NCBI GenBank assembly: GCA_002439875.1
Contig: DJQB01000040.1
Location: forward strand, 1 to 64,000
Length of the DNA: 64,000 nucleotides
From: Bacteroidales bacterium UBA6397
Lineage (GTDB): Bacteria > Bacteroidota > Bacteroidia > Bacteroidales > UBA932
Direction: 5' to 3'
How positions within the stretch are numbered: position 1 is the first letter of the stretch; each line of letters opens with the position of its first letter. The notes under the pieces are model-generated. The model did not search any database, was not told the DNA's origin, and saw nothing but the letters and a program-made list of their open reading frames with translations. Positions 35,979 to 45,242 of this stretch are shown piece by piece. The position numbers and the translations under genes were made by a program.

Positions 35979-35986
35979 CAAAGAAA
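35979..35986 (-). promoter_or_regulatory. Possible promoter box for lpxD
   Basis: The minus strand reads TTTCTTTG, one base off the TAnnTTTG pattern, 43 bases upstream of lpxD and divergent from the rimP promoter. Confidence 0.4.
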
Positions 35987-36018
35987 GCAATTTATTTTCA
36001 TATTCACTAAAATATTCT

Positions 36019-36026
36019 TATCTTTG
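36019..36026 (+). promoter_or_regulatory. Promoter -7 box for rimP-nusA-infB
   Basis: TATCTTTG, 66 bases upstream of the rimP ATG. A transcript would start near 36033, just before the leader hairpin. Confidence 0.75.
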
Positions 36027-36038
36027 CATCGTTGTGAG

Positions 36039-36078
36039 AGATAGGAGGACGAAAGCGTCTCCTATCTTTTGTTTTGTA
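36039..36078 (+). terminator. Terminator-like hairpin in the rimP-nusA-infB leader (possible attenuator)
   Basis: AGATAGGAG (36039-36047) pairs with CTCCTATCT (36059-36067); ACG/CGT extends it inward past one bulged G, around an AAAG loop. It is followed by TTTGTTTTG, a U-rich tract in RNA. It lies between the promoter and the rimP ATG, so it can stop transcription before the operon. In E. coli the same operon is autoregulated by NusA; that parallel is an inference. Confidence 0.6.
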
Positions 36079-36091
36079 AAACTATGATTTT

Positions 36092-36562
36092 ATGCGGAAA
36101 GAACAGATACAATCCGGTATCGAAGAGGCCGTGAATGCCCGTGGCTGTTTCATTGTGGATGTGACGGTCAGCAATGACAATGACATTGTGCTTACCCTTG
36201 AGAAAAAGGTCGGCGACATGGATCTTGAGGACTGCGTCAGCGTCAACGATGCTTTCCTTGCCGTTTTCGATAAGGACTCCGAGGACTATTCACTGACTGT
36301 GACTTCCGCCGGACTCGACCAGCCGTTTAAGGTGATCAGGCAATTCACCAAAGCTGTCGGATCGGCGGTCGAGGTCAGCCTAAAAGGCGGGAAGAGGATC
36401 ATCGGAGTGTTGACAGACGCGGACGAGAAAGGAATATGTCTGCGTTACTCCCAAAAGGAAGCGGTGGAAGGCAGAAAGAGAAAGGTACTCGTTGAGCGCG
36501 AGGATCATATCGGATTCGAGGAGATCAACTCCGTCGTCCCGCACATAGTGTTCAAGAAATAA
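36092..36562 (+). CDS. rimP: Ribosome maturation factor RimP
   Basis: A 156-residue protein needed for 30S subunit maturation. The N-terminal domain has GCFIVDVTVSNDNDIVLTLE, then the DLEDCVSVNDA and YSLTVTSAGLDQP segments (family SPGLDRP), then an SH3-like C-terminal domain. Here the SPG of other phyla is SAG, as is common in this phylum. It starts the conserved rimP-nusA-infB operon, 20 bases before nusA. Confidence 0.93.
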   Translation: MRKEQIQSGIEEAVNARGCFIVDVTVSNDNDIVLTLEKKVGDMDLEDCVSVNDAFLAVFDKDSEDYSLTVTSAGLDQPFKVIRQFTKAVGSAVEVSLKGGKRIIGVLTDADEKGICLRYSQKEAVEGRKRKVLVEREDHIGFEEINSVVPHIVFKK

Positions 36563-36581
36563 GAATATACAAGGATATAAA

Positions 36582-37847
36582 ATGGAAAAAAAAGAAGAAA
36601 TCACTCTGATTGACGCCTTCAAAGACTTCAAGGAAGAGAAGAACATCGACAGGCCTGTGATGATGGGCGTCCTCAAGGACGTGTTCCTCACCCAGATCGC
36701 CAAGACTTACGGTTCGGCGGACAACTTCGACGTCATCATCAACGTCGACAAGGGAGACTGCGAGATCTACCAGAACTTCGATGTGGTGGATGAGGTTGAG
36801 AATCCGAACACTCAGATCACCATCGACCAGATCAAGGCAGAGACCGGTGACGACGACTACGAGATCGGGGATGTTTACACCAAGAAACTTTCCCTTGCGT
36901 CTTTCGGCCGCAGAGGTATCCTGAACATCAGGCAGAATCTTCAGGGCCGCATCATGGACATCGACAAGGCCAATGTCTTCAAGGCATATTCAGACAAGGT
37001 CGGCGAGATATTCACCGGTGAAATCTATCAGACCTGGTCCAAGGAGGTCATCATTCTGGACGACGACAACAACGAGCTGCATCTGCCTAAGGCGGAGCAG
37101 ATTCCTGGCGAGAGGTTCAAGAAGGGAGACACCATCCGTGCCATCATCAAGAGCGTGGAGATGAAGAACAACACGACTCCTTACATCACGCTTTCCAGAA
37201 CATCCAACGAGTTCCTCGAGAAACTCTTCGAGCATGAGGTGCCAGAGATTTTCGACGGTCTCATCACCATCAAGAAGGTTGTCCGTGTACCTGGCGAGCG
37301 CGCCAAGGTAGCGGTTGAGTCCTACGATGAAAGAATCGACCCGATCGGAGCCTGCATCGGCGTGAAGGGATCCAGGATCATCGGAATCGTGCGCGAGCTC
37401 CGCAACGAGAACATCGATGTGCTCCAGTGGACAAACAACACCCAGCTTCTCATCCAGAGGGCACTCAGCCCGGCAAGGGTGTCTTCCATCGACCTTGGCA
37501 ACTCGGAAGACGACAAAATTAAGGTATATATGCAGCCTGACGAGGTGAAAAAGGGCATCGGCCGTGGCGGATGCAACATCAAGCTCGCCGGAATGCTTGT
37601 CGGAAGGGAGATCGAGGTCTGGAGAGAGCTTCCTAAGGATGAGGCGCAGGAAGAGGAGGACGTTCTCCTCAGCGAGTTCAGCAACGAGATTGATCAGTGG
37701 GTCATCGACCGCCTTGAGGCGATCGGGTGCGACACGGCCAAGAGTGTGCTCGCGTTCACGCCGGAAGACATCGCCAAGAGGGCCGATCTCGAAGACGAGA
37801 CCGTGGCTGAGGTGTTCAAGATCCTGAGAGCCGAATTTGAGGAATAG
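36582..37847 (+). CDS. nusA: Transcription termination/antitermination factor NusA
   Basis: A 421-residue RNA polymerase accessory factor. Order: N-terminal polymerase-binding domain (residues 1-130), S1 domain (about 135-200, VGEIFTGEIYQ), KH1 (about 230-280, DPIGACIGVKGSRI) and KH2 (about 310-345, GIGRGGCNIKLA). A C-terminal helical stretch ends LEDETVAEVFKIL. Length is normal for this phylum, with no long acidic tail. It is a possible feedback regulator of its own operon through the leader hairpin. Confidence 0.97.
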   Translation: MEKKEEITLIDAFKDFKEEKNIDRPVMMGVLKDVFLTQIAKTYGSADNFDVIINVDKGDCEIYQNFDVVDEVENPNTQITIDQIKAETGDDDYEIGDVYTKKLSLASFGRRGILNIRQNLQGRIMDIDKANVFKAYSDKVGEIFTGEIYQTWSKEVIILDDDNNELHLPKAEQIPGERFKKGDTIRAIIKSVEMKNNTTPYITLSRTSNEFLEKLFEHEVPEIFDGLITIKKVVRVPGERAKVAVESYDERIDPIGACIGVKGSRIIGIVRELRNENIDVLQWTNNTQLLIQRALSPARVSSIDLGNSEDDKIKVYMQPDEVKKGIGRGGCNIKLAGMLVGREIEVWRELPKDEAQEEEDVLLSEFSNEIDQWVIDRLEAIGCDTAKSVLAFTPEDIAKRADLEDETVAEVFKILRAEFEE

Positions 37848-37891
37848 TCCTGGCAACGCAACGGACAGTTAATAATTTAATGGGGTTGAAT

Positions 37892-40813
37892 ATGGCAGAA
37901 ATCAGACTAAATAAAATAATAAGGACTTATAACATCGGACTTCAGAACCTTGTGGACTTTCTGTCCAGCAAGGGGGTCGAGGTCGAAGCCAATCCGAACG
38001 CCAAGATCTCGGACGATCTTCTTCCGGCGATCGAAAAGCAGTTCGGAAAGGATCTGGAGCTCAAGCAGGCTTCGGAAAAGGTCGACATCAAACTCAATGA
38101 GATTTTGGAAAAGACCTCAAAGAAGCAGCAGGAAAACGCAAAGGAGGAAGAGTACGAGCCAGCCAGGGAGACTGTCATAAAGACAACCATCTTCACGCCG
38201 GTGGAGCCAAAGCCGGAGCCGGTGGCAGCCAGGGAGCAAAAGCCAGAGGTGATGGCCGAGACGCGGCCGGAGCCGGAAAACCAACAATCAGGGAACCAGC
38301 CTGAACCGGTCAGGGAGATGCCTGCGTCTGAGCAGGTGAAGGTGCCTGAACCGGTCGTCAAGGAGACACCTGCAGGAGAGGAGTCAAAGGAAGAAACAGG
38401 GCGTGAGGCAGAGCCGCATCCTGAGTCCGGAAAAGCCGAGACCATTAAAAAGGCAGTCCCTAAGCCGACAGTCCCTGCGGCGGGGAAGGATGCCCGTGGT
38501 GGCGAAAAGCCTATGAGCAAGCATGAAAAGAAACTCGCGGCGGCGGCCAGGCAGAAAGAGGAGCAAGCCAAGCTCAAACGCCAACAGCCCGAGGCAAAAC
38601 CAGAGGCCAAAGAAGATAAGCAGGCCGCCGAAAGTTCCACACCGGGTCTGAAGGTTCTCGGCAAGATCGACCTGTCCCAGTTTGAGCCAAAGAAGGGCAA
38701 CAAGAAGAGGGAGAGAATAGCCAAGGGAAGCCAAAAAGTTGATGTCGCGAAGGAAGGCAAGCAGGCAGACAACAGTTCACGCAAGGACAAGAACAAGAAC
38801 GCCAAACAGACTCAGGACCAGGGCAAGGGTGGAAAAAGGCGGGGAGGCGGAGCTGATCGCTTCAAGCCGGTCATGACCGAGGAGGAGCAGGAGGCGATGC
38901 AGAAAGAGATCCAGAAGCAGGTCAAAGAGACCTACGCCAGGATGAACGACAACAAGAAGAACAACTTCGGAGCCAAGTACAGAAAGGAGAAGAGGGAGCA
39001 GGCAGCGGCAAAATCCCAGGAGGAGATGGCACAGGAGATAGCCGAGAAGAAGGTTCTCAAGGTCACCGAGTTCGTTACAGTGAACGACCTCGCCACGCTT
39101 ATGAACAACACCCCTGTCAACGAGGTGATCAAAGCTTGCATGGATCTTGGTCTAATGGTCTCCATCAATCAGAGGCTTGACGCCGAGGCTCTTGTGCTTG
39201 TAGCCGAGCAGTTCGGCTACAAGGTCGAGTTCGTCACCGCAGATCTCTCCGAGGAAATCGCTGAAAGCAGCGAGCAGACAGACCGCGAGGAAGACCTGGT
39301 TCCAAGACCACCTATCATCACGGTGATGGGGCACGTCGACCACGGAAAGACTTCGCTGCTCGATTATATTCGTAAGTCAAACGTCATCGCCGGAGAGGCA
39401 GGAGGCATCACCCAACACATCGGTGCCTACAACGTGAAACTTCCTGATGGCAGGAGAATCACATTCCTGGACACTCCTGGACACGAGGCGTTCACCGCCA
39501 TGCGCGCCCGTGGAGCCCAGCTCACCGACCTCGCGATCATCATCATCGCCGCAGACGATGCGGTGATGCCGCAGACAGTCGAGGCCATCAACCACGCGCA
39601 GGCCGCCGGAGTGCCGATGGTGTTTGCGATCAACAAGATTGACAAACCTGGAGCACAACCGGAGAGGATCTACCAGCAATTGGCGCAAATGAATATCCTA
39701 ACAGAGGCGTGGGGCGGGAAATACCAGTGTCAGGAGATTTCGGCAAAGAAAGGAATAGGCGTTGACAAACTTCTTGAGAAGGTACTTCTTGAGACAGATC
39801 TTCTTGATCTTAAGGCCAATCCGAACAAAAATGCTGTCGGAGCCGTCATCGAGTCTTCGCTGGACAAGGGCCGCGGCTATCTTGCCACAGTCCTGGTGCA
39901 GGACGGAACGCTACACACCGGCGATATGGTGCTGAGCGGAAGCTACTACGGCCGCGTGAAGGCGATGTTCAACGAGCGCGGGCAAAAGGTAAAGGATGCC
40001 GGACCTTCCACACCTGTCTCCATCCTTGGTCTCAACGGAGCGCCGAGTGCCGGTGACAAGTTCAACGTGATGAGCGATGAGAAGGAAGCCAAGGCGATCG
40101 CCAACAAGCGCGAACAGTTGCTGCGCATCCAAGGCATCAAGACCCAGAAGCACATGACCCTTGAGGAGATTGGGCGACGGATCGCCATCGGCAACTTCAA
40201 GGAACTCAATGTTATCGTTAAAGGTGATGTGGACGGCTCAGTGGAGGCTCTGTCCGACTCTCTTATCAAACTCTCGACCGAGCAGGTGCGCGTGAATGTT
40301 ATCCACAAGGCTGTGGGAGCGATTTCAGAGTCCGATGTGATTCTGGCAGAGGCATCTGATGCGGTCATCATCGGATTCCAGGTTCGTCCTTCGACCGATG
40401 CAAGGAAACTGGCCGATGAGCAAGGAATCGAAATCCGTCTCTACTCCGTCATCTACGACGCGATAAATGATGTGAAGGACGGTATCGAGGGTATGCTTGA
40501 GCCTATCAAGAAGGAGGAGATCACTGGAACGGCTGAGGTCAAGCAGACCTTCAAGATTTCCAAGGTCGGCACGATCGCAGGATGTCTTGTCAGAGATGGT
40601 AAGATCGCCAAGACATCACAGTGCAGGCTTATACGTGACGGCATCGTGGTCTACACCGGAGAACTCGCCTCGCTCAAGAGGGGCAAGGATGATGTAAAGG
40701 AGGTCTCCGCTGGAATGGAGTGCGGTATCGGCATCGACAAGTTCAATGACATCAAGGCCGGCGACAGCATCGAAGCGTTTATCATCACCGAAATCAAGCA
40801 GAAGCTGGATTAG
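37892..40813 (+). CDS. infB: Translation initiation factor IF-2
   Basis: A 973-residue GTPase that places initiator tRNA on the 30S subunit. The N-terminal third (to about residue 380) is charged and low in complexity, rich in Pro, Glu, Lys and Gln, as usual. The G domain has GHVDHGKT (about 475), DTPGHEAFTAMRARG and NKID. Domains II-IV follow, ending EAFIITEIKQKLD. The start is at MAEIRLNKI; a start four codons upstream is also possible. It ends in a 4-base convergent overlap with folP. Strong codon bias; few GAATAT words. Confidence 0.97.
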   Translation: MAEIRLNKIIRTYNIGLQNLVDFLSSKGVEVEANPNAKISDDLLPAIEKQFGKDLELKQASEKVDIKLNEILEKTSKKQQENAKEEEYEPARETVIKTTIFTPVEPKPEPVAAREQKPEVMAETRPEPENQQSGNQPEPVREMPASEQVKVPEPVVKETPAGEESKEETGREAEPHPESGKAETIKKAVPKPTVPAAGKDARGGEKPMSKHEKKLAAAARQKEEQAKLKRQQPEAKPEAKEDKQAAESSTPGLKVLGKIDLSQFEPKKGNKKRERIAKGSQKVDVAKEGKQADNSSRKDKNKNAKQTQDQGKGGKRRGGGADRFKPVMTEEEQEAMQKEIQKQVKETYARMNDNKKNNFGAKYRKEKREQAAAKSQEEMAQEIAEKKVLKVTEFVTVNDLATLMNNTPVNEVIKACMDLGLMVSINQRLDAEALVLVAEQFGYKVEFVTADLSEEIAESSEQTDREEDLVPRPPIITVMGHVDHGKTSLLDYIRKSNVIAGEAGGITQHIGAYNVKLPDGRRITFLDTPGHEAFTAMRARGAQLTDLAIIIIAADDAVMPQTVEAINHAQAAGVPMVFAINKIDKPGAQPERIYQQLAQMNILTEAWGGKYQCQEISAKKGIGVDKLLEKVLLETDLLDLKANPNKNAVGAVIESSLDKGRGYLATVLVQDGTLHTGDMVLSGSYYGRVKAMFNERGQKVKDAGPSTPVSILGLNGAPSAGDKFNVMSDEKEAKAIANKREQLLRIQGIKTQKHMTLEEIGRRIAIGNFKELNVIVKGDVDGSVEALSDSLIKLSTEQVRVNVIHKAVGAISESDVILAEASDAVIIGFQVRPSTDARKLADEQGIEIRLYSVIYDAINDVKDGIEGMLEPIKKEEITGTAEVKQTFKISKVGTIAGCLVRDGKIAKTSQCRLIRDGIVVYTGELASLKRGKDDVKEVSAGMECGIGIDKFNDIKAGDSIEAFIITEIKQKLD

Positions 40814-41640
40814 ATAGCCATACCATAAAGCAAACGATAGAGTTTGACGGAGCGGACAGCCTCGGCGACATCATGGACGCGGAGGATGTCCGCTCCGTTT
40901 TGCAATGCGATGAAGTCCGCGACCTGGGTGGCGGGCAATGCTTCGGACGGAGTGATGCCCAAAGGCCGGAACAGGAAACTCTTGCGGGAAAGGCCCACGA
41001 GAATCTCCTTGCCAAAATCCTGAAGCACGGACATCTCGCGGAGAAGTTGCCAGTTCTGCTCAATGGTCTTGGCAAAACCAAAACCGGGATCCAAAATCCA
41101 GTCCTTAACACCGTGCTTGTCCGCCTCGGCAGCGATCCCGACAAAGAACTCCCGGACAGCCTCAGTGACATTGTCATAGTCCGTGAGACTCTGCATGTTC
41201 TTCGGAGTTCCACGTGTGTGCATGGCGACGTACGGGAGCCCAAGCCTTCCAAGCAGCGACCACATCTTCTCGCATCCGCCGCTGACATCATTCACTATGA
41301 AAGGGCCGATGATGTCAAATGCACGGCTGACGATTTCCGGACTGAAAGTGTCGATTGAAATCTTTACCCCCGGATGCTCCGAAGCAAGGATATTCAATGA
41401 CGGCTCAAGCCTCCTCCATTCTTCCTCCTCACTGATAGAATCAGATCCCGGGCGGGTCGAGCAGGCCCCCAAATCGAGAATGTCAGCTCCCGACTCAAGC
41501 ATATTCACAACCCTACCGCGAAAAAGTTCCTCGTCGAATGTTCCGTCTGGACGCAGATTGCGGCTGCCCGCGAAAAACGAGTCATCGGTGAGGTTGACGA
41601 TGCCCATCACCTGAATATTTCTTGATACGTTGTTCCCCAT
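40810..41640 (-). CDS. folP: Dihydropteroate synthase
   Basis: Condenses p-aminobenzoate with 6-hydroxymethyl-dihydropterin pyrophosphate. A 276-residue TIM barrel. The signature MGIVNLTDDSFF is near residue 12, then GADILDLGACSTRPGS, FIVNDVSGG, and the C-terminal LVGLSRKSF and RVHDVAEAV. The start is the ATG at 41640 (MGNNVSRNIQVMGIV). Its TATTTTTG box (41658) overlaps the region of the divergent tmk promoter. Confidence 0.95.
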   Translation of the reverse strand: MGNNVSRNIQVMGIVNLTDDSFFAGSRNLRPDGTFDEELFRGRVVNMLESGADILDLGACSTRPGSDSISEEEEWRRLEPSLNILASEHPGVKISIDTFSPEIVSRAFDIIGPFIVNDVSGGCEKMWSLLGRLGLPYVAMHTRGTPKNMQSLTDYDNVTEAVREFFVGIAAEADKHGVKDWILDPGFGFAKTIEQNWQLLREMSVLQDFGKEILVGLSRKSFLFRPLGITPSEALPATQVADFIALQNGADILRVHDVAEAVRSVKLYRLLYGMAI

Positions 41641-41657
41641 AATGAAATAATTTTGGA

Positions 41658-41665
41658 CAAAAATA
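41658..41665 (-). promoter_or_regulatory. Promoter -7 box for folP
   Basis: The minus strand reads TATTTTTG, 18 bases upstream of the folP ATG. Confidence 0.55.
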
Positions 41666-41678
41666 GACAAAAATTGAA

Positions 41679-41686
41679 TATCTTTG
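41679..41686 (+). promoter_or_regulatory. Promoter -7 box for tmk
   Basis: TATCTTTG, 56 bases before the tmk ATG. It lies 14 bases from the divergent folP box, so the two promoters probably interfere. Confidence 0.65.
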
Positions 41687-41741
41687 CGGATCGGAAGTAG
41701 TTTTGACCACGACTCAAGACATCCATCAAAAATCAAACGCT

Positions 41742-42428
41742 ATGCTGGTCGTTCTGGAAGGATTGGATGGCGCTGGCAAGTCCACGCAAGTCAAGAAGTT
41801 GAAGGCTTATCTCGAACAGATATGCCTGGAATTGGAGTACCTCCACTTTCCAAGATATGACGCACCGGTTTACGGGGATCTTATCAGCCGGTTCCTGCGC
41901 GGGGATTTCGGGAGCAACGAGACAGTGCACCCTCAACTGGTCGCTCTGTTGTTCGCAGAAGACAGGCATGGGGCAGCTCCCCTGATGAAGAAAACCTTGG
42001 CTGAAGGCGGCACGGTGCTGCTTGACAGATATGTCTACTCAAACATCGCCTACCAATGCGCCAAACTTTCCAATACGGCAGAGCGGGAGAACCTGCGAAA
42101 ATGGATTATAGACACTGAATATGGCATCTTCGGTCTCCCGAAGCCGGACTTGAATATATTTCTGGACGTTCCGATCGGCTTCGTTGAGAGTAGGTTGGAA
42201 TCCTCAAGAATAGGCCGTGACAGAGAGTATCTCCATGGTTCGCAGGACATCCACGAAGCCGACATTGAGTTTCAGAAACAAGTTCAGACAATATACCGGC
42301 AGCAGGCAGACCTTGACCCAGACTTCATCAGAATAGATTGCTCAGACGAATTTGGGGAGATGCTTCCACCGAACAGGATATTCGCAAAAATAAAGGAAGT
42401 TATTGACGAACATATTCAAAGAACATGA
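41742..42428 (+). CDS. tmk: Thymidylate kinase
   Basis: Phosphorylates dTMP to dTDP. A 228-residue protein with P-loop EGLDGAGKST at residues 5-14, the dTMP-binding segment LLDRYVYSNIAYQ near residue 88, and the C-terminal region LDVPIGFVESRLE. The start at the ATG directly before LVVLEGLDG fits the family; an upstream TTG adds 13 residues without homology. It overlaps the next gene by 4 bases (ATGA). Confidence 0.94.
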   Translation: MLVVLEGLDGAGKSTQVKKLKAYLEQICLELEYLHFPRYDAPVYGDLISRFLRGDFGSNETVHPQLVALLFAEDRHGAAPLMKKTLAEGGTVLLDRYVYSNIAYQCAKLSNTAERENLRKWIIDTEYGIFGLPKPDLNIFLDVPIGFVESRLESSRIGRDREYLHGSQDIHEADIEFQKQVQTIYRQQADLDPDFIRIDCSDEFGEMLPPNRIFAKIKEVIDEHIQRT

Positions 42429-43672
42429 ACAACGTTTTCCTCTTCAGGCTTAGAAGGCTGTGCGCATTCATCATAGGTGTAGTGTTCCTTATTGCAGGAA
42501 TCTTCAAATTACTTGATCCTGTAGGGGCAGGATTGGTGATGGAAGGCTATCTCAGATTCTTCCATCTAGTGTTCATACTTCCGGCTGCTAAACCTTTGGC
42601 CGTGTTCCTTGCTCTTGCGGAAGCGATACTCGGTTCAGCCATGATTTGCGGAGTCTGGAGGAAACCTCTGGCAATCATCACTACTGCGATGATTGTGTTC
42701 TTCACCATACTGACTTTACTGCTTGCGATCTTCAATCCTGTTTCGCTTACGGACTGTGGATGCTTCGGGGAGGTGATTCACCTGACCAATTTCCAGACCT
42801 TCCTTAAGAATCTGGTTCTGCTGGCATTGGCGATGGGGGCTTTCCTGCCCTTCAAGCATTTCGGGAAGAACAGAAAGAGGAAATATGTCTCCTTCGGCAT
42901 CGCGTCGGTCTCGATCATACTCTTCGCCACATATTCGTTGACCACAATACCGCTTGTGGACTACACAGAGTTCACTCCGGGAAGTGAATTGTTGGCGTCC
43001 GCAAGCGAAGACGACGAGGAAGAAGATGATGAAGATGCATCCGGCTACTACAAATCGACAATCATCTACGAGAAGAACGGCCAGGAAGGAGCCTTTGATC
43101 TGGACAATCTCCCGGACTCGACATGGACATACGTCCGCACGGAGACCATCTTCATCAACGGAACGGACATCGAGGACAACAAGCCTGCGCTCTCATTCAC
43201 GGATTCATCGGGAGATTACCAGGATGAAAAAGCCACCTATGGCAATGTGCTTGCTGTTTCTGTTTATGAGCCGTCCAAGACCGATGAAGATTTCTGGGCG
43301 AAGATTGCAGACGATTTTGACGGGGCTAAAGCAGCCGGCTTTACTCCCCTGCTGCTGGTTTCCTCGACAAAGGAACAGTTCGAAACGTTGCCAATGATTG
43401 AGCCTGAGGCACATTCGCGTCTTTATGGCTCGACATATTTCGCTGACAAAAAGACGCTCGTCACCCTCAACCGTTCGAACGGTGGTGCGACTTGGTTCAG
43501 CGATGGCCAACTCATCCGGAAATATTCCCACAGGAACATCCCTTCCGAAGAGACTCTTCGCGAGATGGCGGAAGACGACCCTACCGAGGAAATGCTGCAC
43601 TCAAGCACCAAAGGCCGTCTCCGCTTCCAAGGCTTCCTGCTCTATGTCTTCGCCATTCTGCTGATACTCTAA
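42425..43672 (+). CDS. MauE/DoxX-type membrane protein with a C-terminal extracytoplasmic domain
   Basis: A 415-residue membrane protein. Four N-terminal membrane segments (about residues 10-150) contain TDCGCFGEV, the Cys pair typical of MauE/DoxX-type redox membrane proteins. A fifth hydrophobic segment (VSIILFATYSLTTIPL) is followed by an acidic linker (EDDEEEDDEDAS), then a soluble domain of about 180 residues with a thioredoxin-like strand pattern (AAGFTPLLLVSS) and a final membrane helix (FQGFLLYVFAILLIL). Such proteins occur widely in Bacteroidota, with no settled role; a part in thiol chemistry is likely from the Cys pair. It is translationally linked to tmk. Confidence 0.75.
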   Translation: MNNVFLFRLRRLCAFIIGVVFLIAGIFKLLDPVGAGLVMEGYLRFFHLVFILPAAKPLAVFLALAEAILGSAMICGVWRKPLAIITTAMIVFFTILTLLLAIFNPVSLTDCGCFGEVIHLTNFQTFLKNLVLLALAMGAFLPFKHFGKNRKRKYVSFGIASVSIILFATYSLTTIPLVDYTEFTPGSELLASASEDDEEEDDEDASGYYKSTIIYEKNGQEGAFDLDNLPDSTWTYVRTETIFINGTDIEDNKPALSFTDSSGDYQDEKATYGNVLAVSVYEPSKTDEDFWAKIADDFDGAKAAGFTPLLLVSSTKEQFETLPMIEPEAHSRLYGSTYFADKKTLVTLNRSNGGATWFSDGQLIRKYSHRNIPSEETLREMAEDDPTEEMLHSSTKGRLRFQGFLLYVFAILLIL

Positions 43673-43803
43673 AAGTGTCAGCAATCTCAGGCCGGAAGGA
43701 AATATTGGCGTGATTTACAAACCGTTAATAATAAATGCTTTAGACTCTCGCCTTTAGTGAATCCGCACTAAAGACAAGATGTTAACCACATTATAATAAA
43801 CGT

Positions 43804-43844
43804 GTTATCCGCCACTCACTGACATAGAATGAGTGGCGGATAAC
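43804..43844. repeat. Perfect 15-bp inverted repeat between genes
   Basis: GTTATCCGCCACTCA (43804-43818) and TGAGTGGCGGATAAC (43830-43844) enclose 11 bases between the MauE/DoxX-type gene and purB (convergent). There is no T-run on either side, so it is not a classic terminator. It may still end transcription for both, or be an operator. Confidence 0.6.
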
Positions 43845-43868
43845 ATCATGATAATGAAACTTGGAAGA

Positions 43869-45236
43869 TCAGAAACCGGTGTAGTTCCACGGGGTGATGG
43901 CACGGAGTTCTTCCTTGACGGAGTCGCTGACGGCCAAGCCGTTGACAAAGTCCTCTATGGTTTTCTCGTCGATGGCGGAGCCGGTGCGGGTGAGATTCTT
44001 TAGGGTCTCGTACGGATTCGGGTAGTTCTCGCGGCGGAGGATGGTCTGGATGGCCTCGGCGACCACGGCCCAGTTGCGGTGCAGATCAGCATCGATGGCA
44101 GGGCGGTTCAGAATCAGTTTTCCGAGTCCTTTCTTAAGTGACGCGAGGGCAATCATTCCATGAGCCACAGGGACTCCGATGTTGCGCTGGACGGTAGAAT
44201 CGGTCAGATCCCTCTGCAATCTGGAGATCGGGAGCTTCATCGAAAGGAATGTCAGCACAGCGTCGGCCATTCCGAGGTTACCCTCGGCGTTCTCGAAGTC
44301 TATCGGGTTGACCTTGTGCGGCATGGCCGAGGAGCCGACCTCGTTCTTGGCGACCTGCTGGTGGAAATATTCCATGGAGATGTAGGTCCAGATGTCACGG
44401 CAGAGATCAATCAGGATCGTGTTGATGCGGCGGAGGCAGTCGAATATGGCCGCAAGGTTGTCGTAGTGGTCTATCTGGGTGGTCGGAAAGGATCTTCTGA
44501 GACCAAGCGAGGCCACGAACCTGTCAGCGAAGGCCGGCCAGTCGATGTCCGGGAAAGCCACCTTGTGGGCGTTCATGTTGCCGGTCGCGCCGCCGAACTT
44601 GGCCGGCCAGGTCAACTGGCCGAACTGGCGGAGCTGCTCGTCAAGTCTTGAGACGTACACCTGAAACTCCTTTCCGAGCCTTGTCGGAGTGGCCGGCTGG
44701 CCATGGGTCCTGGCAAGCATAGGGACATCCTTCCATGCCTCCACATCGGCGGCCAAGATGGAAATCACCTCATTCAGTGCGGGAATATATTCATTCTCAA
44801 GAGCTTCCTTTAGCATCAGCGGCTGAGCCGTGTTGTTGATGTCCTGGGAGGTCAGGCCGAAGTGGACGAACTCCTGCCAGCGGGATATTCCCAAAGCCTT
44901 GAAGTTGTCCTTGATGAAATATTCAACGGCCTTGACATCGTGGTTGGTGATTTTTTCTATGTCCTTCACCTTCTGGGCGTCTTCAAGAGTCATCGTCTGG
45001 TAGATCTGACGCAGACGGGCGAACAAGTCCTCGCGGGTCATTCCCGTGCCTTCACCGAAGTCGGCAAGCTGGGGCAGAGGAATCCCGCACAGGGCGATGA
45101 AATACTCCACCTCCACGCGGACACGGTTGCGGATCAATGCGAACTCGCTGAAGTACTGTCTCAACGATGCGGTTTTGGCAGCATAGCGACCATCGATCGG
45201 GGACACTGCCAGAAGAGAATGAAAGTCCATATTCAT
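43869..45236 (-). CDS. purB: Adenylosuccinate lyase
   Basis: Cleaves SAICAR to AICAR and adenylosuccinate to AMP. A 455-residue protein of the E. coli type. Seen: SPIDGRYAAKTASLR near the N-terminus, TSQDINNTAQPL near residue 140, TRTHGQPATP-type ARTHGQPATPTRLGKE near 180, and the signature GSSAMPHKVNPIDFENAEGN near 305. It starts 6 bases after the stop of the DivIC/FtsB gene, so both share a transcript. Confidence 0.97.
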   Translation of the reverse strand: MNMDFHSLLAVSPIDGRYAAKTASLRQYFSEFALIRNRVRVEVEYFIALCGIPLPQLADFGEGTGMTREDLFARLRQIYQTMTLEDAQKVKDIEKITNHDVKAVEYFIKDNFKALGISRWQEFVHFGLTSQDINNTAQPLMLKEALENEYIPALNEVISILAADVEAWKDVPMLARTHGQPATPTRLGKEFQVYVSRLDEQLRQFGQLTWPAKFGGATGNMNAHKVAFPDIDWPAFADRFVASLGLRRSFPTTQIDHYDNLAAIFDCLRRINTILIDLCRDIWTYISMEYFHQQVAKNEVGSSAMPHKVNPIDFENAEGNLGMADAVLTFLSMKLPISRLQRDLTDSTVQRNIGVPVAHGMIALASLKKGLGKLILNRPAIDADLHRNWAVVAEAIQTILRRENYPNPYETLKNLTRTGSAIDEKTIEDFVNGLAVSDSVKEELRAITPWNYTGF

Positions 45237-45242
45237 GTAAGA

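Noticed and set aside
38300..38370. CCTGAACCGGTC sequences in infB as repeat copies
   Set aside because: They encode PEPV in a Pro/Glu-rich linker that is natural for IF-2; the bases differ from the repeat core.
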